A DNA stretch of 64,000 bases, taken from an uncultured SAR86 cluster bacterium (GTDB lineage Bacteria > Pseudomonadota > Gammaproteobacteria > Magnimaribacterales > AG-339-G14). Each line of letters begins with the position of its first letter. Position 1 is the first letter of the stretch. A model generated the notes under the pieces. That model did no database searches and was not told the origin of the DNA. It was given only the letters and a program-made list of their open reading frames with translations. The stretch covers positions 89,156-153,155 of the forward strand of contig CACOBG010000003.1 of NCBI GenBank assembly GCA_902625415.1. The letters run 5' to 3'. Positions 9,634 to 17,781 of this stretch are shown in pieces. A program made the translations under genes and the position numbers.

Positions 9634-11632
9634 AATTCATCTAATCTTATTATTTCTATCATTAATTCTTTTAAGCTCTGAAGCTTTCTTAGAAAATAAA
9701 TACTTCGCCTCAAATTCGTCCTTTGAAGTCATCCCTGAAAAAAATGTAATTGCTAATGAAAGCGAAATCTTTTTAATTGTAAGATTTAATTTAGATAAGG
9801 ATTGGCATACCTATTGGATCAATCCTGGAGATTCGGGGGATCCTGCATCTTTCAATTGGGATCTTCCTGAGGGATTTAATATTTCTAAGCCAATTTGGCC
9901 TACTCCTGAGCTCATACCTTACCCACCTCTAACTACTTTTGGCTATACAGATGAACTTAAACTTCTCTTTAAACTGTCTCTTCCTGAACAATTTGACGCA
10001 ATCAATAAATTTTCTGTGATATCAAAATGGTTAGTATGTGCAGATGTTTGTATACCCCAAGAAGGGAAAGTTAACTTTGTACTTTCCAAAGGAAACAGTA
10101 ATGATTTTTCAATTCAAAACATTTTATTTGACGAAGTTAGATCATCTATTCCGCAATCAATAAAGCAAAAAGTAAGCTCTAAAATTGAAAGTGGAATACT
10201 TACCTTAAATTTAGGTGATTTTGGTTCTGATATAAAAGATGCTTATTTCTTTCCCTTTGAGGAAAACGTAATTGATTACTCGTTAAATCAAAAATTAGAA
10301 AAAAAATCTGATGAAATCAAGCTAAATATAAATCTTCTTGAAAGAAATAAAGCTGAAAGTTTGTCGGGCGGTGTTTTAAAAACAAATATGGGTGATTATA
10401 AAATTGAATTAGCTTCTGATTTTATCGCTACTGAATCAACTTTAAATCCTGAATTCATTTCTCTTTCAGCAGCAATTTTATTTTCCTTGATTGGTGGTCT
10501 TTTACTAAATTTAATGCCGTGCGTTTTTCCTGTAATCTCTTTGAAAATTCTAAATTTTGTCAATCATTCTGAAAATAAAACCCAAACTTCATTACATGGT
10601 TTTGCTTTTTCGTCTGGATCAATCTTAATGTTCGTTTTAATTGGCCTTTCCGTAGTTCTTTTGAAAGGGTTAGGTATGGATATTGGATGGGGATATCAAC
10701 TCCAGTCACCCTTAGTCGTAAGTTTATTAATTTTCCTCTTTATTTTCTTAGCCGGATTCTTTTTATTGAATGTTAATTTCTTAAATTCTTTGCTTAGTAT
10801 AGGTTCCTCTGGAGTTAGTACTCCTAGCTATATGAATTCTTTTGGTACTGGATTTTTAGCAGTAATTGTTGCTACCCCTTGTACTGCGCCATTTATGGGC
10901 TCTGCATTGGGTTTTGCTATCCTGCAGCCAGGCTTCTCATCATTTTTAATTTTTCTCTCTTTAGGAATTGGATTTGCTTTGCCTTATATTCTTTTATCAA
11001 TTTTTCCGAGCATGCTGTCCTTACTTCCAAAACCTGGAACTTGGATGGAAACTTTTAAGCAGTTTATGGCCTTTCCAATGATTCTTACTGCTTTATGGTT
11101 GGTATGGGTCTTAAGTAGCCAGATTGACTCTTTTCAGCTTGTTTTAGTACTTTTGGGGATTTCTTTAATCGTATTTTTTTATTGGTTAAACCAACTCAAA
11201 ATATCTTCTAAGATAGCATTGCAATTTAGAAATGTTATTTACCTATCAGTCTTAATTTCCTTATTCTTTACGTTACCAATACAAAAAGCTTCTTATCAGG
11301 AAGAAAGCAATATTTTTAGCGATGAAGAATTGGCAAAGAGGTTAGCAATTGGCCCAGTTTTTTTAAATTTCACAGCTGATTGGTGCATTACTTGCAAAGT
11401 GAATGAAAGAGTTGCTCTAAAGACTAAAGAAACTCTAAAGTTTTTTGAGAAAAAAAATATCTTCTATTTAGAAGCAGATTGGACAAATAAAAATGAATTG
11501 ATTGCAAAAAAACTTGCTAGTTTTGGAAGATCAAGCATCCCGCTTTATATTTATTATCCAGATGATAAAAGCGTACCAATTATTTTGCCGGAAATTTTAA
11601 CCGAATCGGTAATTCAAGATTACTTAAATTAA
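9620..11632 (+). CDS. DsbD-type thiol:disulfide interchange protein / cytochrome c biogenesis transmembrane protein
   Basis: N-terminal DsbD-alpha/ScsB-like domain, multi-TM region with NLMPCVFPV and ATPCTAPFMGSAL, C-terminal thioredoxin motif TADWCITCKVNE. Confidence 0.93.
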   Translation: MARLRIHLILLFLSLILLSSEAFLENKYFASNSSFEVIPEKNVIANESEIFLIVRFNLDKDWHTYWINPGDSGDPASFNWDLPEGFNISKPIWPTPELIPYPPLTTFGYTDELKLLFKLSLPEQFDAINKFSVISKWLVCADVCIPQEGKVNFVLSKGNSNDFSIQNILFDEVRSSIPQSIKQKVSSKIESGILTLNLGDFGSDIKDAYFFPFEENVIDYSLNQKLEKKSDEIKLNINLLERNKAESLSGGVLKTNMGDYKIELASDFIATESTLNPEFISLSAAILFSLIGGLLLNLMPCVFPVISLKILNFVNHSENKTQTSLHGFAFSSGSILMFVLIGLSVVLLKGLGMDIGWGYQLQSPLVVSLLIFLFIFLAGFFLLNVNFLNSLLSIGSSGVSTPSYMNSFGTGFLAVIVATPCTAPFMGSALGFAILQPGFSSFLIFLSLGIGFALPYILLSIFPSMLSLLPKPGTWMETFKQFMAFPMILTALWLVWVLSSQIDSFQLVLVLLGISLIVFFYWLNQLKISSKIALQFRNVIYLSVLISLFFTLPIQKASYQEESNIFSDEELAKRLAIGPVFLNFTADWCITCKVNERVALKTKETLKFFEKKNIFYLEADWTNKNELIAKKLASFGRSSIPLYIYYPDDKSVPIILPEILTESVIQDYLN

Positions 11633-11633
11633 G

Positions 11634-12149
11634 TTAGGCAACTATATATTCCTGCCAATCGGTTTCTATTTTTTTTGTTCCTATAGATTCTTGACCTTTT
11701 ATAAGGTCTCTCAAAGAAGGTGTTTTTACTTCTGGAGAAGGATCAATTATTTTATCCGCCTTTGATAAATTACAAGATTTACAACAGGTGGTTACATTTA
11801 ACCAATTGGTTTCTCCACCCTTACTTTTTGGAATTATATGATCAATTGTTAAGTCTTTTTTTTCAAAAACATTTTTACAGTATTGGCAGGTAAACATATC
11901 TCTCAAAAATACATTAGATCTTGAAAACTTAACTTTTTTTGAAAACTTGTAATACTTTCTAAGCATGACAATACTCGGTACTTTGAAAGATTGTGATGGT
12001 GATCTTACTTCCCAATCATCATGCTCTTTAATAACAATAACATTTCTAGTGAAAACTAATTTGACAGCAGTTTTCCAATCTACTGCCGATAATGGAAAAT
12101 AACTTAGAGGTTTTCCGTTTCCATTGAGTATCAAACAATCACTAGACAT
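11634..12149 (-). CDS. HNH endonuclease family protein
   Basis: FTCQYCKNVFEKKDLTIDHIIPKSKGGETNWLNVTTCCKSCNLSKADK (HNH with CxxC pairs). Confidence 0.92.
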   Translation of the reverse strand: MSSDCLILNGNGKPLSYFPLSAVDWKTAVKLVFTRNVIVIKEHDDWEVRSPSQSFKVPSIVMLRKYYKFSKKVKFSRSNVFLRDMFTCQYCKNVFEKKDLTIDHIIPKSKGGETNWLNVTTCCKSCNLSKADKIIDPSPEVKTPSLRDLIKGQESIGTKKIETDWQEYIVA

Positions 12150-12223
12150 AAATTCATCATACTAGAATTTTAAAAAATTATTAATTCCATAAAATAAATA
12201 ATTTAATGCTAGAATGGCTCGCC

Positions 12224-13231
12224 ATGGAGTTCCTAGGAAGCCACATTCTCTCCATAGATCAGTTTGAAAGAACTGACATAGAAAAAATATTTACAACCTC
12301 TGACGCTCTAGTTCCTTATGCAAATAGGGAAAGAATTACTCGTGTACTTCAAGGTGCGATTCTTTCAAATATGTTTTTTGAACCAAGTACCAGAACCAGA
12401 ATAAGTTTTGGGAGTGCTTTTAATATTCTAGGTGGAGAAGTAAGAGAGACTACAGGAATAGAAGCAACTTCATTGGCTAAAGGTGAATCTCTTTATGACA
12501 CTTCAAGAGTTTTAAGTGGCTACAGCGACATAATTGTCATGCGGCATCATGAGGCGGGATCAGTAAATGAATTTGCAGAAGCTTCTAGGGTTCCTGTTAT
12601 AAATGGAGGTGATGGTGACAATGAGCATCCGAGTCAGGCTTTGTTGGATCTCTATACAATAAAAAAAGAGCTAGAATCAAAGAATAAATCCATTGATGGT
12701 TTGAGAATTGCTCTGATAGGTGATCTGAAATATGGAAGAGCTGTACATTCTTTATGTAAGGTTCTTTGCCTATATAAAAATGTAACCATCAACTTAATTT
12801 CTCCAAAAAAATTAAAACTTCCTTCCTCTATTAAAGAAACTTTTAAGGAATCGTCTGTAAGTTTTTTTGAAACAGATGACATCACAAAAGGAATTTCTGA
12901 CGTCGATATTATATATATGACTCGAATTCAAGAAGAAAGATTTTCTAGTAAATTTGAGTCTGGAAAGTACAAAGGACTCATGTCTTTAAACCAAGAAATT
13001 TATACTAAAAACTGTGAACCTAATACCATAATCATGCACCCTCTTCCCCGCGATTCTCGTCCAGATGCAAACGAATTAGATCCTGATCTCAATCAGAATC
13101 CTAATCTTGCTATATACAGACAAACTGATAATGGTCTTTTAATTAGAATGGCGCTCTTTTCTTTAGTCTTAGGAGTTCAAAACAAAATTGAAGAGTCTAC
13201 TTCCAATGTAGCTTGGTTCTCTAATAAGTAA
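12224..13231 (+). CDS. pyrB: Aspartate carbamoyltransferase, catalytic subunit
   Basis: FFEPSTRTRISFGSAFNILGG, MRHHEAGSVNEFAEASRVPVINGGDGDNEHPSQALLDLYTI, HPLPRDSR; start 12206 also possible. Confidence 0.94.
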   Translation: MEFLGSHILSIDQFERTDIEKIFTTSDALVPYANRERITRVLQGAILSNMFFEPSTRTRISFGSAFNILGGEVRETTGIEATSLAKGESLYDTSRVLSGYSDIIVMRHHEAGSVNEFAEASRVPVINGGDGDNEHPSQALLDLYTIKKELESKNKSIDGLRIALIGDLKYGRAVHSLCKVLCLYKNVTINLISPKKLKLPSSIKETFKESSVSFFETDDITKGISDVDIIYMTRIQEERFSSKFESGKYKGLMSLNQEIYTKNCEPNTIIMHPLPRDSRPDANELDPDLNQNPNLAIYRQTDNGLLIRMALFSLVLGVQNKIEESTSNVAWFSNK

Positions 13232-13234
13232 GCT

Positions 13235-14497
13235 TTAATTAACCGCTAAAATATCTTGTAAGTTGGTCGTGTATCGAGGAGATTGTAATTCTCTTTTCAT
13301 TGACCATTCTTTTTTAATTCCTTGTGCAAGAAAACTCACAGGTCCTAAATTACTTTGGTTAATTTGATCGACTAAGCTCATCATCTTAAAGTCTCTGGTA
13401 TTTCTATCTTTTTGTTTGAACAAGTCTAGTTGATATACAGTTTCATCAAAAAAATCACTCAACATAATGCCAGCTTTATTGTAGTTAAAGTCTTTTCGAT
13501 ATAAGTCCTTTAGTAGAAGCTTTGCAGACTTAATCAAGTCTCTTGTATCGTTAGTTGGATATAAAAGAGAAGTTGATCTAATTTCCCTATGCTGGACATC
13601 TTGTTTTCTAAAAGGATTGGTTCTAATGAAGACAGAAATAATCTTGCAAGCCTTCCCTTCTTTTCTTAATTTTTCAGCTGCTCGGGCTGCATAATCACTG
13701 ACTGCTTCCTCTAAAAAATCTAATTCTGTGACACGTTTTCCAAAAGTCCGACTGACTACTATTTGTTTTTTTGGTGCAGGTGCATTATCCAAGGGAATAC
13801 AAGTCTCTCCTCTTAACTCTCTAATGGTGTTAACCAACATAATACTGAATTGTTTTCGTACTTGTCCTATATCCATTTGACTTAGATTAAATGCAGTTGA
13901 AACTCTTTGGGAAAGAAGACGCTTGTTCAATCTCCGCCCTACTCCCCATATTTCATTTACCGGCATTAGTTTCATGAGTTTTGTTCGTTTATGTAATGCA
14001 GTGACGTCTAGTACTCCTTGAGTAGTTGGATAACGCTTAGCGCCATAACTTGCAACCTTAGCCAAGGTCTTGGTGGGACCTATGCCAACACGAACTGGCA
14101 TTCCGGTATACTGCATAATTTTTTTTTGACAGACTCTACCGAACTCTTCTAAGTCCATGCAATTGGCTATACCGGTTAAATCAAGAAATGCTTCATCAAT
14201 ACTATAAATTTCTACTTTAGGAGCAAGCTCTTCTAAAATACTCATAATTCGAGATGAAATATCGCCATACAGCTCATAATTAGATGAGAATGCAATTCCA
14301 CCTTTTTGCTTGAATATTTTTTCGATTTTAAACCAAGGATCACACATCTTGATTCCAAGGCCTTTTGCTTCCTTAGTTAAGGCAACGACGCAACCATCAT
14401 TATTTGATAAAACAACTACTGGTTTTGTTCTAAGATCTGGTCTGAAAACTCTTTCACATGAAGCATAAAAACTATTGCAGTCTACTAAAGCAAACAT
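13235..14497 (-). CDS. umuC: DNA polymerase V catalytic subunit (Y-family)
   Basis: FALVDCNSFYASCERVFRPDLRTKPVVVLSNNDGCVVALTKEAK, YSIDEAFLDLTGI; adjacent umuD. Confidence 0.97.
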   Translation of the reverse strand: MFALVDCNSFYASCERVFRPDLRTKPVVVLSNNDGCVVALTKEAKGLGIKMCDPWFKIEKIFKQKGGIAFSSNYELYGDISSRIMSILEELAPKVEIYSIDEAFLDLTGIANCMDLEEFGRVCQKKIMQYTGMPVRVGIGPTKTLAKVASYGAKRYPTTQGVLDVTALHKRTKLMKLMPVNEIWGVGRRLNKRLLSQRVSTAFNLSQMDIGQVRKQFSIMLVNTIRELRGETCIPLDNAPAPKKQIVVSRTFGKRVTELDFLEEAVSDYAARAAEKLRKEGKACKIISVFIRTNPFRKQDVQHREIRSTSLLYPTNDTRDLIKSAKLLLKDLYRKDFNYNKAGIMLSDFFDETVYQLDLFKQKDRNTRDFKMMSLVDQINQSNLGPVSFLAQGIKKEWSMKRELQSPRYTTNLQDILAVN

Positions 14498-14498
14498 C

Positions 14499-14924
14499 TT
14501 AAAACTGATTTATTGCTGCAGTAACAACTCCCATTATGTCTAGCTCTTCTCCGTTCTTTAAAAAAATTGGCGGGTATTTAATGTTCTCCGACAATAAACC
14601 CAACTTAGGTGTTAACTGAAGACGCTTACAAGCATAAGCGCCATCGATGGAAGCGATAACAATATCACCATGTTTGGCTTCTAGACTCCTATCAACTATA
14701 AGTATTGCACCATTATTGATTCCTGCATTTAACATGGAATCTCCATTTGCTCTGACAAGATAAGTAGCAGCTGGAGCTTTTATTAAAAGTTGATGTAAAT
14801 CAATTGATTTTTCTATGTAGTCATCTGCAGGACTTGGCCAACCTACTTGAACGTACTCAGAAAACAAAGGTGTTTCTGAGTTTCTGTCAGAGTCTGCAAT
14901 CTGCCCTAAATGTTTTAAATTCAT
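14499..14924 (-). CDS. umuD: Translesion polymerase V autoprotease subunit UmuD
   Basis: PLFSEYVQVGWPSPADDYIEKSIDLHQLLIKAPAATYLVRANGDSMLNAGI, HGDIVIASIDG; umuDC pair. Confidence 0.96.
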   Translation of the reverse strand: MNLKHLGQIADSDRNSETPLFSEYVQVGWPSPADDYIEKSIDLHQLLIKAPAATYLVRANGDSMLNAGINNGAILIVDRSLEAKHGDIVIASIDGAYACKRLQLTPKLGLLSENIKYPPIFLKNGEELDIMGVVTAAINQF

Positions 14925-14946
14925 AAATATTAAGGTTAAATAATTA

Positions 14947-14968
14947 ATACTGTATATATATACAGTAT
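14947..14968. promoter_or_regulatory. LexA (SOS) operator upstream of umuDC
   Basis: 22-nt perfect palindrome ATACTGTATATATATACAGTAT containing CTGT-(AT)4-ACAG, 22 nt upstream of the umuD start. Confidence 0.93.
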
Positions 14969-15002
14969 ATTTACATTAGGAGAAAATGCAACTGGAATTT
15001 TA

Positions 15003-15518
15003 TTAGATAATTTTAGCTATCTTGACTGCGAAAGCTGAGCCGCCGCCTACTATTTTAGTCCAGATATTAATGAAAATACCTGGAGTTAAATTCTTCTTTT
15101 CAGCCGATTCAAGTTTATGATCAATTTCGTCATCCTGACATGACTGCAGAAGATCTATTAACTCTTGATTGGGATTTGGCTGAGCTCGAAGATATTCGAG
15201 TTGTTCTTCGTAGTGCTCTTCCACAAAAGCTTCAACAGCTTCTATAGTAGCAAAGACAATTTTTGGACCAAATAGCGTAGGAAGAAAACCGAGTAAAAAG
15301 CCAGCAACTTTCCACAACCAAACTAATTTGCTTCTATCTTCTTTTGGAAGCACTGCCTCAATCTTTTGAAGATGGGATTCTTCAGTTATTAAATGCCTTT
15401 TGGAAAAATTGACCAATTCAGGATCCCTGGCAATTTTAAGAATTCCTCTGTAAATATAAACAGCTCCTACCTCACCAGCGTGATCTGATCTTAAAAAGGC
15501 TTTTAATAAATTATCCAT
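15003..15518 (-). CDS. coq7: 2-polyprenyl-3-methyl-6-methoxy-1,4-benzoquinol hydroxylase (COQ7 family)
   Basis: LRSDHAGEVGAVYIYRGIL, EESHLQKIEAVLP, AFVEEHYEEQL, CQDDEIDHKLES diiron ligands. Confidence 0.93.
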   Translation of the reverse strand: MDNLLKAFLRSDHAGEVGAVYIYRGILKIARDPELVNFSKRHLITEESHLQKIEAVLPKEDRSKLVWLWKVAGFLLGFLPTLFGPKIVFATIEAVEAFVEEHYEEQLEYLRAQPNPNQELIDLLQSCQDDEIDHKLESAEKKNLTPGIFINIWTKIVGGGSAFAVKIAKII

Positions 15519-15560
15519 TAGAGAAAAATACCTAGAAACTTAGTTATAAAAAAATATCTT

Positions 15561-15824
15561 TTAAGCAACTTTAGCTTTTTTATATTCTCTGTAGTTATTA
15601 ACTATTCCGACATAATTAATATAAGCCCATATTGGCATGAAGGCTAATAACCACCAAAGTTGAGTAGCGATTAGTAAGTAAACTCCCGGAATAAAACCAA
15701 TAGTACCAATAATAAAGCCGTAAAAACGAGTTTTTGCGTTGATACTGGTTAGCAAATAAACACAAACGAAAGCAAAAATTTGATCAAAAATTTGTGCAGA
15801 ATTGAAAATATTGATTTCAAACAT
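15561..15824 (-). CDS. Small hypothetical membrane protein
   Basis: 87-aa ORF with several hydrophobic segments between coq7 and tRNA-Val. Confidence 0.6.
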   Translation of the reverse strand: MFEINIFNSAQIFDQIFAFVCVYLLTSINAKTRFYGFIIGTIGFIPGVYLLIATQLWWLLAFMPIWAYINYVGIVNNYREYKKAKVA

Positions 15825-15840
15825 ATTAACCTCAGAAATT

Positions 15841-15917
15841 TGGTAGACACGCCCGGATTCGAACCGGGGACCCCTACCATGTCAAGGTAGTACTCTAACC
15901 AACTGAGCTACGTGTCT
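15841..15917 (-). tRNA. tRNA-Val (anticodon GAC), CCA encoded
   Basis: Reverse strand AGACACGTAGCTCAGTTGGTTAGAGTACTACCTTGACATGGTAGGGGTCCCCGGTTCGAATCCGGGCGTGTCTACCA folds as a cloverleaf; anticodon loop TTGACAT. Confidence 0.97.
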
Positions 15918-17176
15918 AAATTCGGAACGAATTCTAACACAGTCGCATTGATACAATACCTTGGTTTGCCATTTGGACCGTCGTTGAATACGTGTCCTAA
16001 GTGAATGCCTGATGATTTAGATCTTATCTCAACACGAACCATGCCATAACTATAATCCATATGTTCAGTTACAGAATCCTCAATCGCTTCAGTAAAAGAA
16101 AGCCACCCTGTTTTAGAATTAAATCTGTGTTTGGTATCAAAAAGCGGAGCTCCACTTAATTTGTCAACAAATACTCCTTCGGGAGTATTTTTAAATAATT
16201 CATATTCTTTGCAATACGTGGGATCTGTACCTTGATTAAACGCTACATTGTAAGCTTCAGTTTTGCCGAGTTTGAATTTCCCTAGAAGCTCATAAAATTT
16301 ATCTTTAGCAAGGTATCCCTGGTGAGCAGAAATTTCTTTACCGTTTTCTAAAAAATAGATTGTTGGTGTAGCCCAGGTAGGAGTTTTTAAATCTAAGCCG
16401 TCTAATTCATTTGATGTTCGAAAAAATAACTCAATGGATCCTTTATAGCTATTTAAGACTTCTTTTCTTAGTTTGAAGCAGTAAGGACAGCCTTCAGCAT
16501 CAAGAATAAGTACTTTTTTGCCGGATGCTAAATTTTTATTATCTACAAAATCCTCAGTTTCTTTAGAAAAAATAATGCCTGTTGAATTATCTGGACAATA
16601 CCCATTAGGATTTTTTACTAAATAATCTTGGTGATAATCTTCTGCCAAATAAAAATTTGTATACTTTTTGATGTCTGTTGAAATTGGTCCGTAACCTTTT
16701 TTACTTAATAACTTCTGATAATTATCTCTAACTCCTTCAGAGATACTTATTTCGTCAATCGTATTAGCGAGAATCAAGGAGCGATATTGAGTCCCTATGT
16801 CGTTTCCTTGTCTGTTAATTTGGGTTGGGTCATGCATTTCAAAGAAAATCTTTACAAGACTTTCGAAGTCAGTTTGATTACTGTTATAAGTTACTCTAAC
16901 TACTTCAGCAAAATTATTTGGGTTGAACCTATTTTCTCTTTTGATTATTTCTTTGTAAACAGGCTTAATATTTTTTCCATCAGCATAGCCTGACTCAACA
17001 TTTACAACTCCGTAACTTTCCTGAAATTTTTTTTCAACACTCCAAAAACAACCCGCTCCAAAAATGATTGTTTTCAGGTGATTTGTTGAGTTCTCCGCAA
17101 ACAAGTTTGTATTTAAAAAAGAGATACAAAATAAACTAAAAATAAATTTATAAGAAAATGATGATATTTTGTTCAT
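15908..17176 (-). CDS. Exported MsrA - thioredoxin-like - MsrB fusion (peptide methionine sulfoxide reductase)
   Basis: Signal peptide; MsrA GAGCFWSVEKKF; central LDAEGCPYCFKLR thioredoxin-like domain; C-terminal MsrB GVFVDKLSGAPLF...SGIHLGHVFNDGPNGKPRYCINATVLEFVP. Confidence 0.92.
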   Translation of the reverse strand: MNKISSFSYKFIFSLFCISFLNTNLFAENSTNHLKTIIFGAGCFWSVEKKFQESYGVVNVESGYADGKNIKPVYKEIIKRENRFNPNNFAEVVRVTYNSNQTDFESLVKIFFEMHDPTQINRQGNDIGTQYRSLILANTIDEISISEGVRDNYQKLLSKKGYGPISTDIKKYTNFYLAEDYHQDYLVKNPNGYCPDNSTGIIFSKETEDFVDNKNLASGKKVLILDAEGCPYCFKLRKEVLNSYKGSIELFFRTSNELDGLDLKTPTWATPTIYFLENGKEISAHQGYLAKDKFYELLGKFKLGKTEAYNVAFNQGTDPTYCKEYELFKNTPEGVFVDKLSGAPLFDTKHRFNSKTGWLSFTEAIEDSVTEHMDYSYGMVRVEIRSKSSGIHLGHVFNDGPNGKPRYCINATVLEFVPNLDT

Positions 17177-17197
17177 ATATAAATATTATCCCATTAG

Positions 17198-17776
17198 ATG
17201 AAAATAATTCTTTTTATTGTTATAACCATAATAATTTTTTTTTCTTGGTTTTTTCTTGATACCACATCATCTTCGAATTCTCTCGAAACAACAAATAGTG
17301 CATACATTTCAGAGGAAGAGGCGTCTTCTAAAATAACCGATTTGACTTCTTTGAGCTCAAGAATATCAAAAAAAAATATCTATCTTAATCTAGAAGTTAT
17401 TGATAGTAAGGAAAACTTCTCTCCAGTCAAAAATTTATTTGCATTCAAAAAAGTTACTAATTTTGAAGAATCTTTTATCGACATAATTCCTGGAGATATT
17501 CTAAATATAAATTTATTTGGAAATAATTTTCAAAAAGAAATTAAAACGGTTAATAAATCCAACTCAAATAAAATTATTAGAACAAAGTCGCTCGATAACG
17601 AAAATGAGTCTTTTTTGGTTATAGGTAACGAGCTAGCTTTTGGAAAGTTTCATATCGATGGAAAAGTTTTTTTGCTTAACAAAAATGAAAACCTTACATA
17701 TATTACAAATACTTCTGAAGCAGATTTAGAAATCCCTCAATTCAGTGAAGAAGATTATTCTTTAGAAAAGAAATAG
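17198..17776 (+). CDS. Exported hypothetical protein, resembles a secreted metallopeptidase propeptide
   Basis: N-terminal TM/signal; PGDILNINLFGN...ESFLVIGNELAFGKFHIDGKVFLLNKNENLTYITNTSEADLEIP pattern. Confidence 0.55.
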   Translation: MKIILFIVITIIIFFSWFFLDTTSSSNSLETTNSAYISEEEASSKITDLTSLSSRISKKNIYLNLEVIDSKENFSPVKNLFAFKKVTNFEESFIDIIPGDILNINLFGNNFQKEIKTVNKSNSNKIIRTKSLDNENESFLVIGNELAFGKFHIDGKVFLLNKNENLTYITNTSEADLEIPQFSEEDYSLEKK

Positions 17777-17781
17777 TTCGC

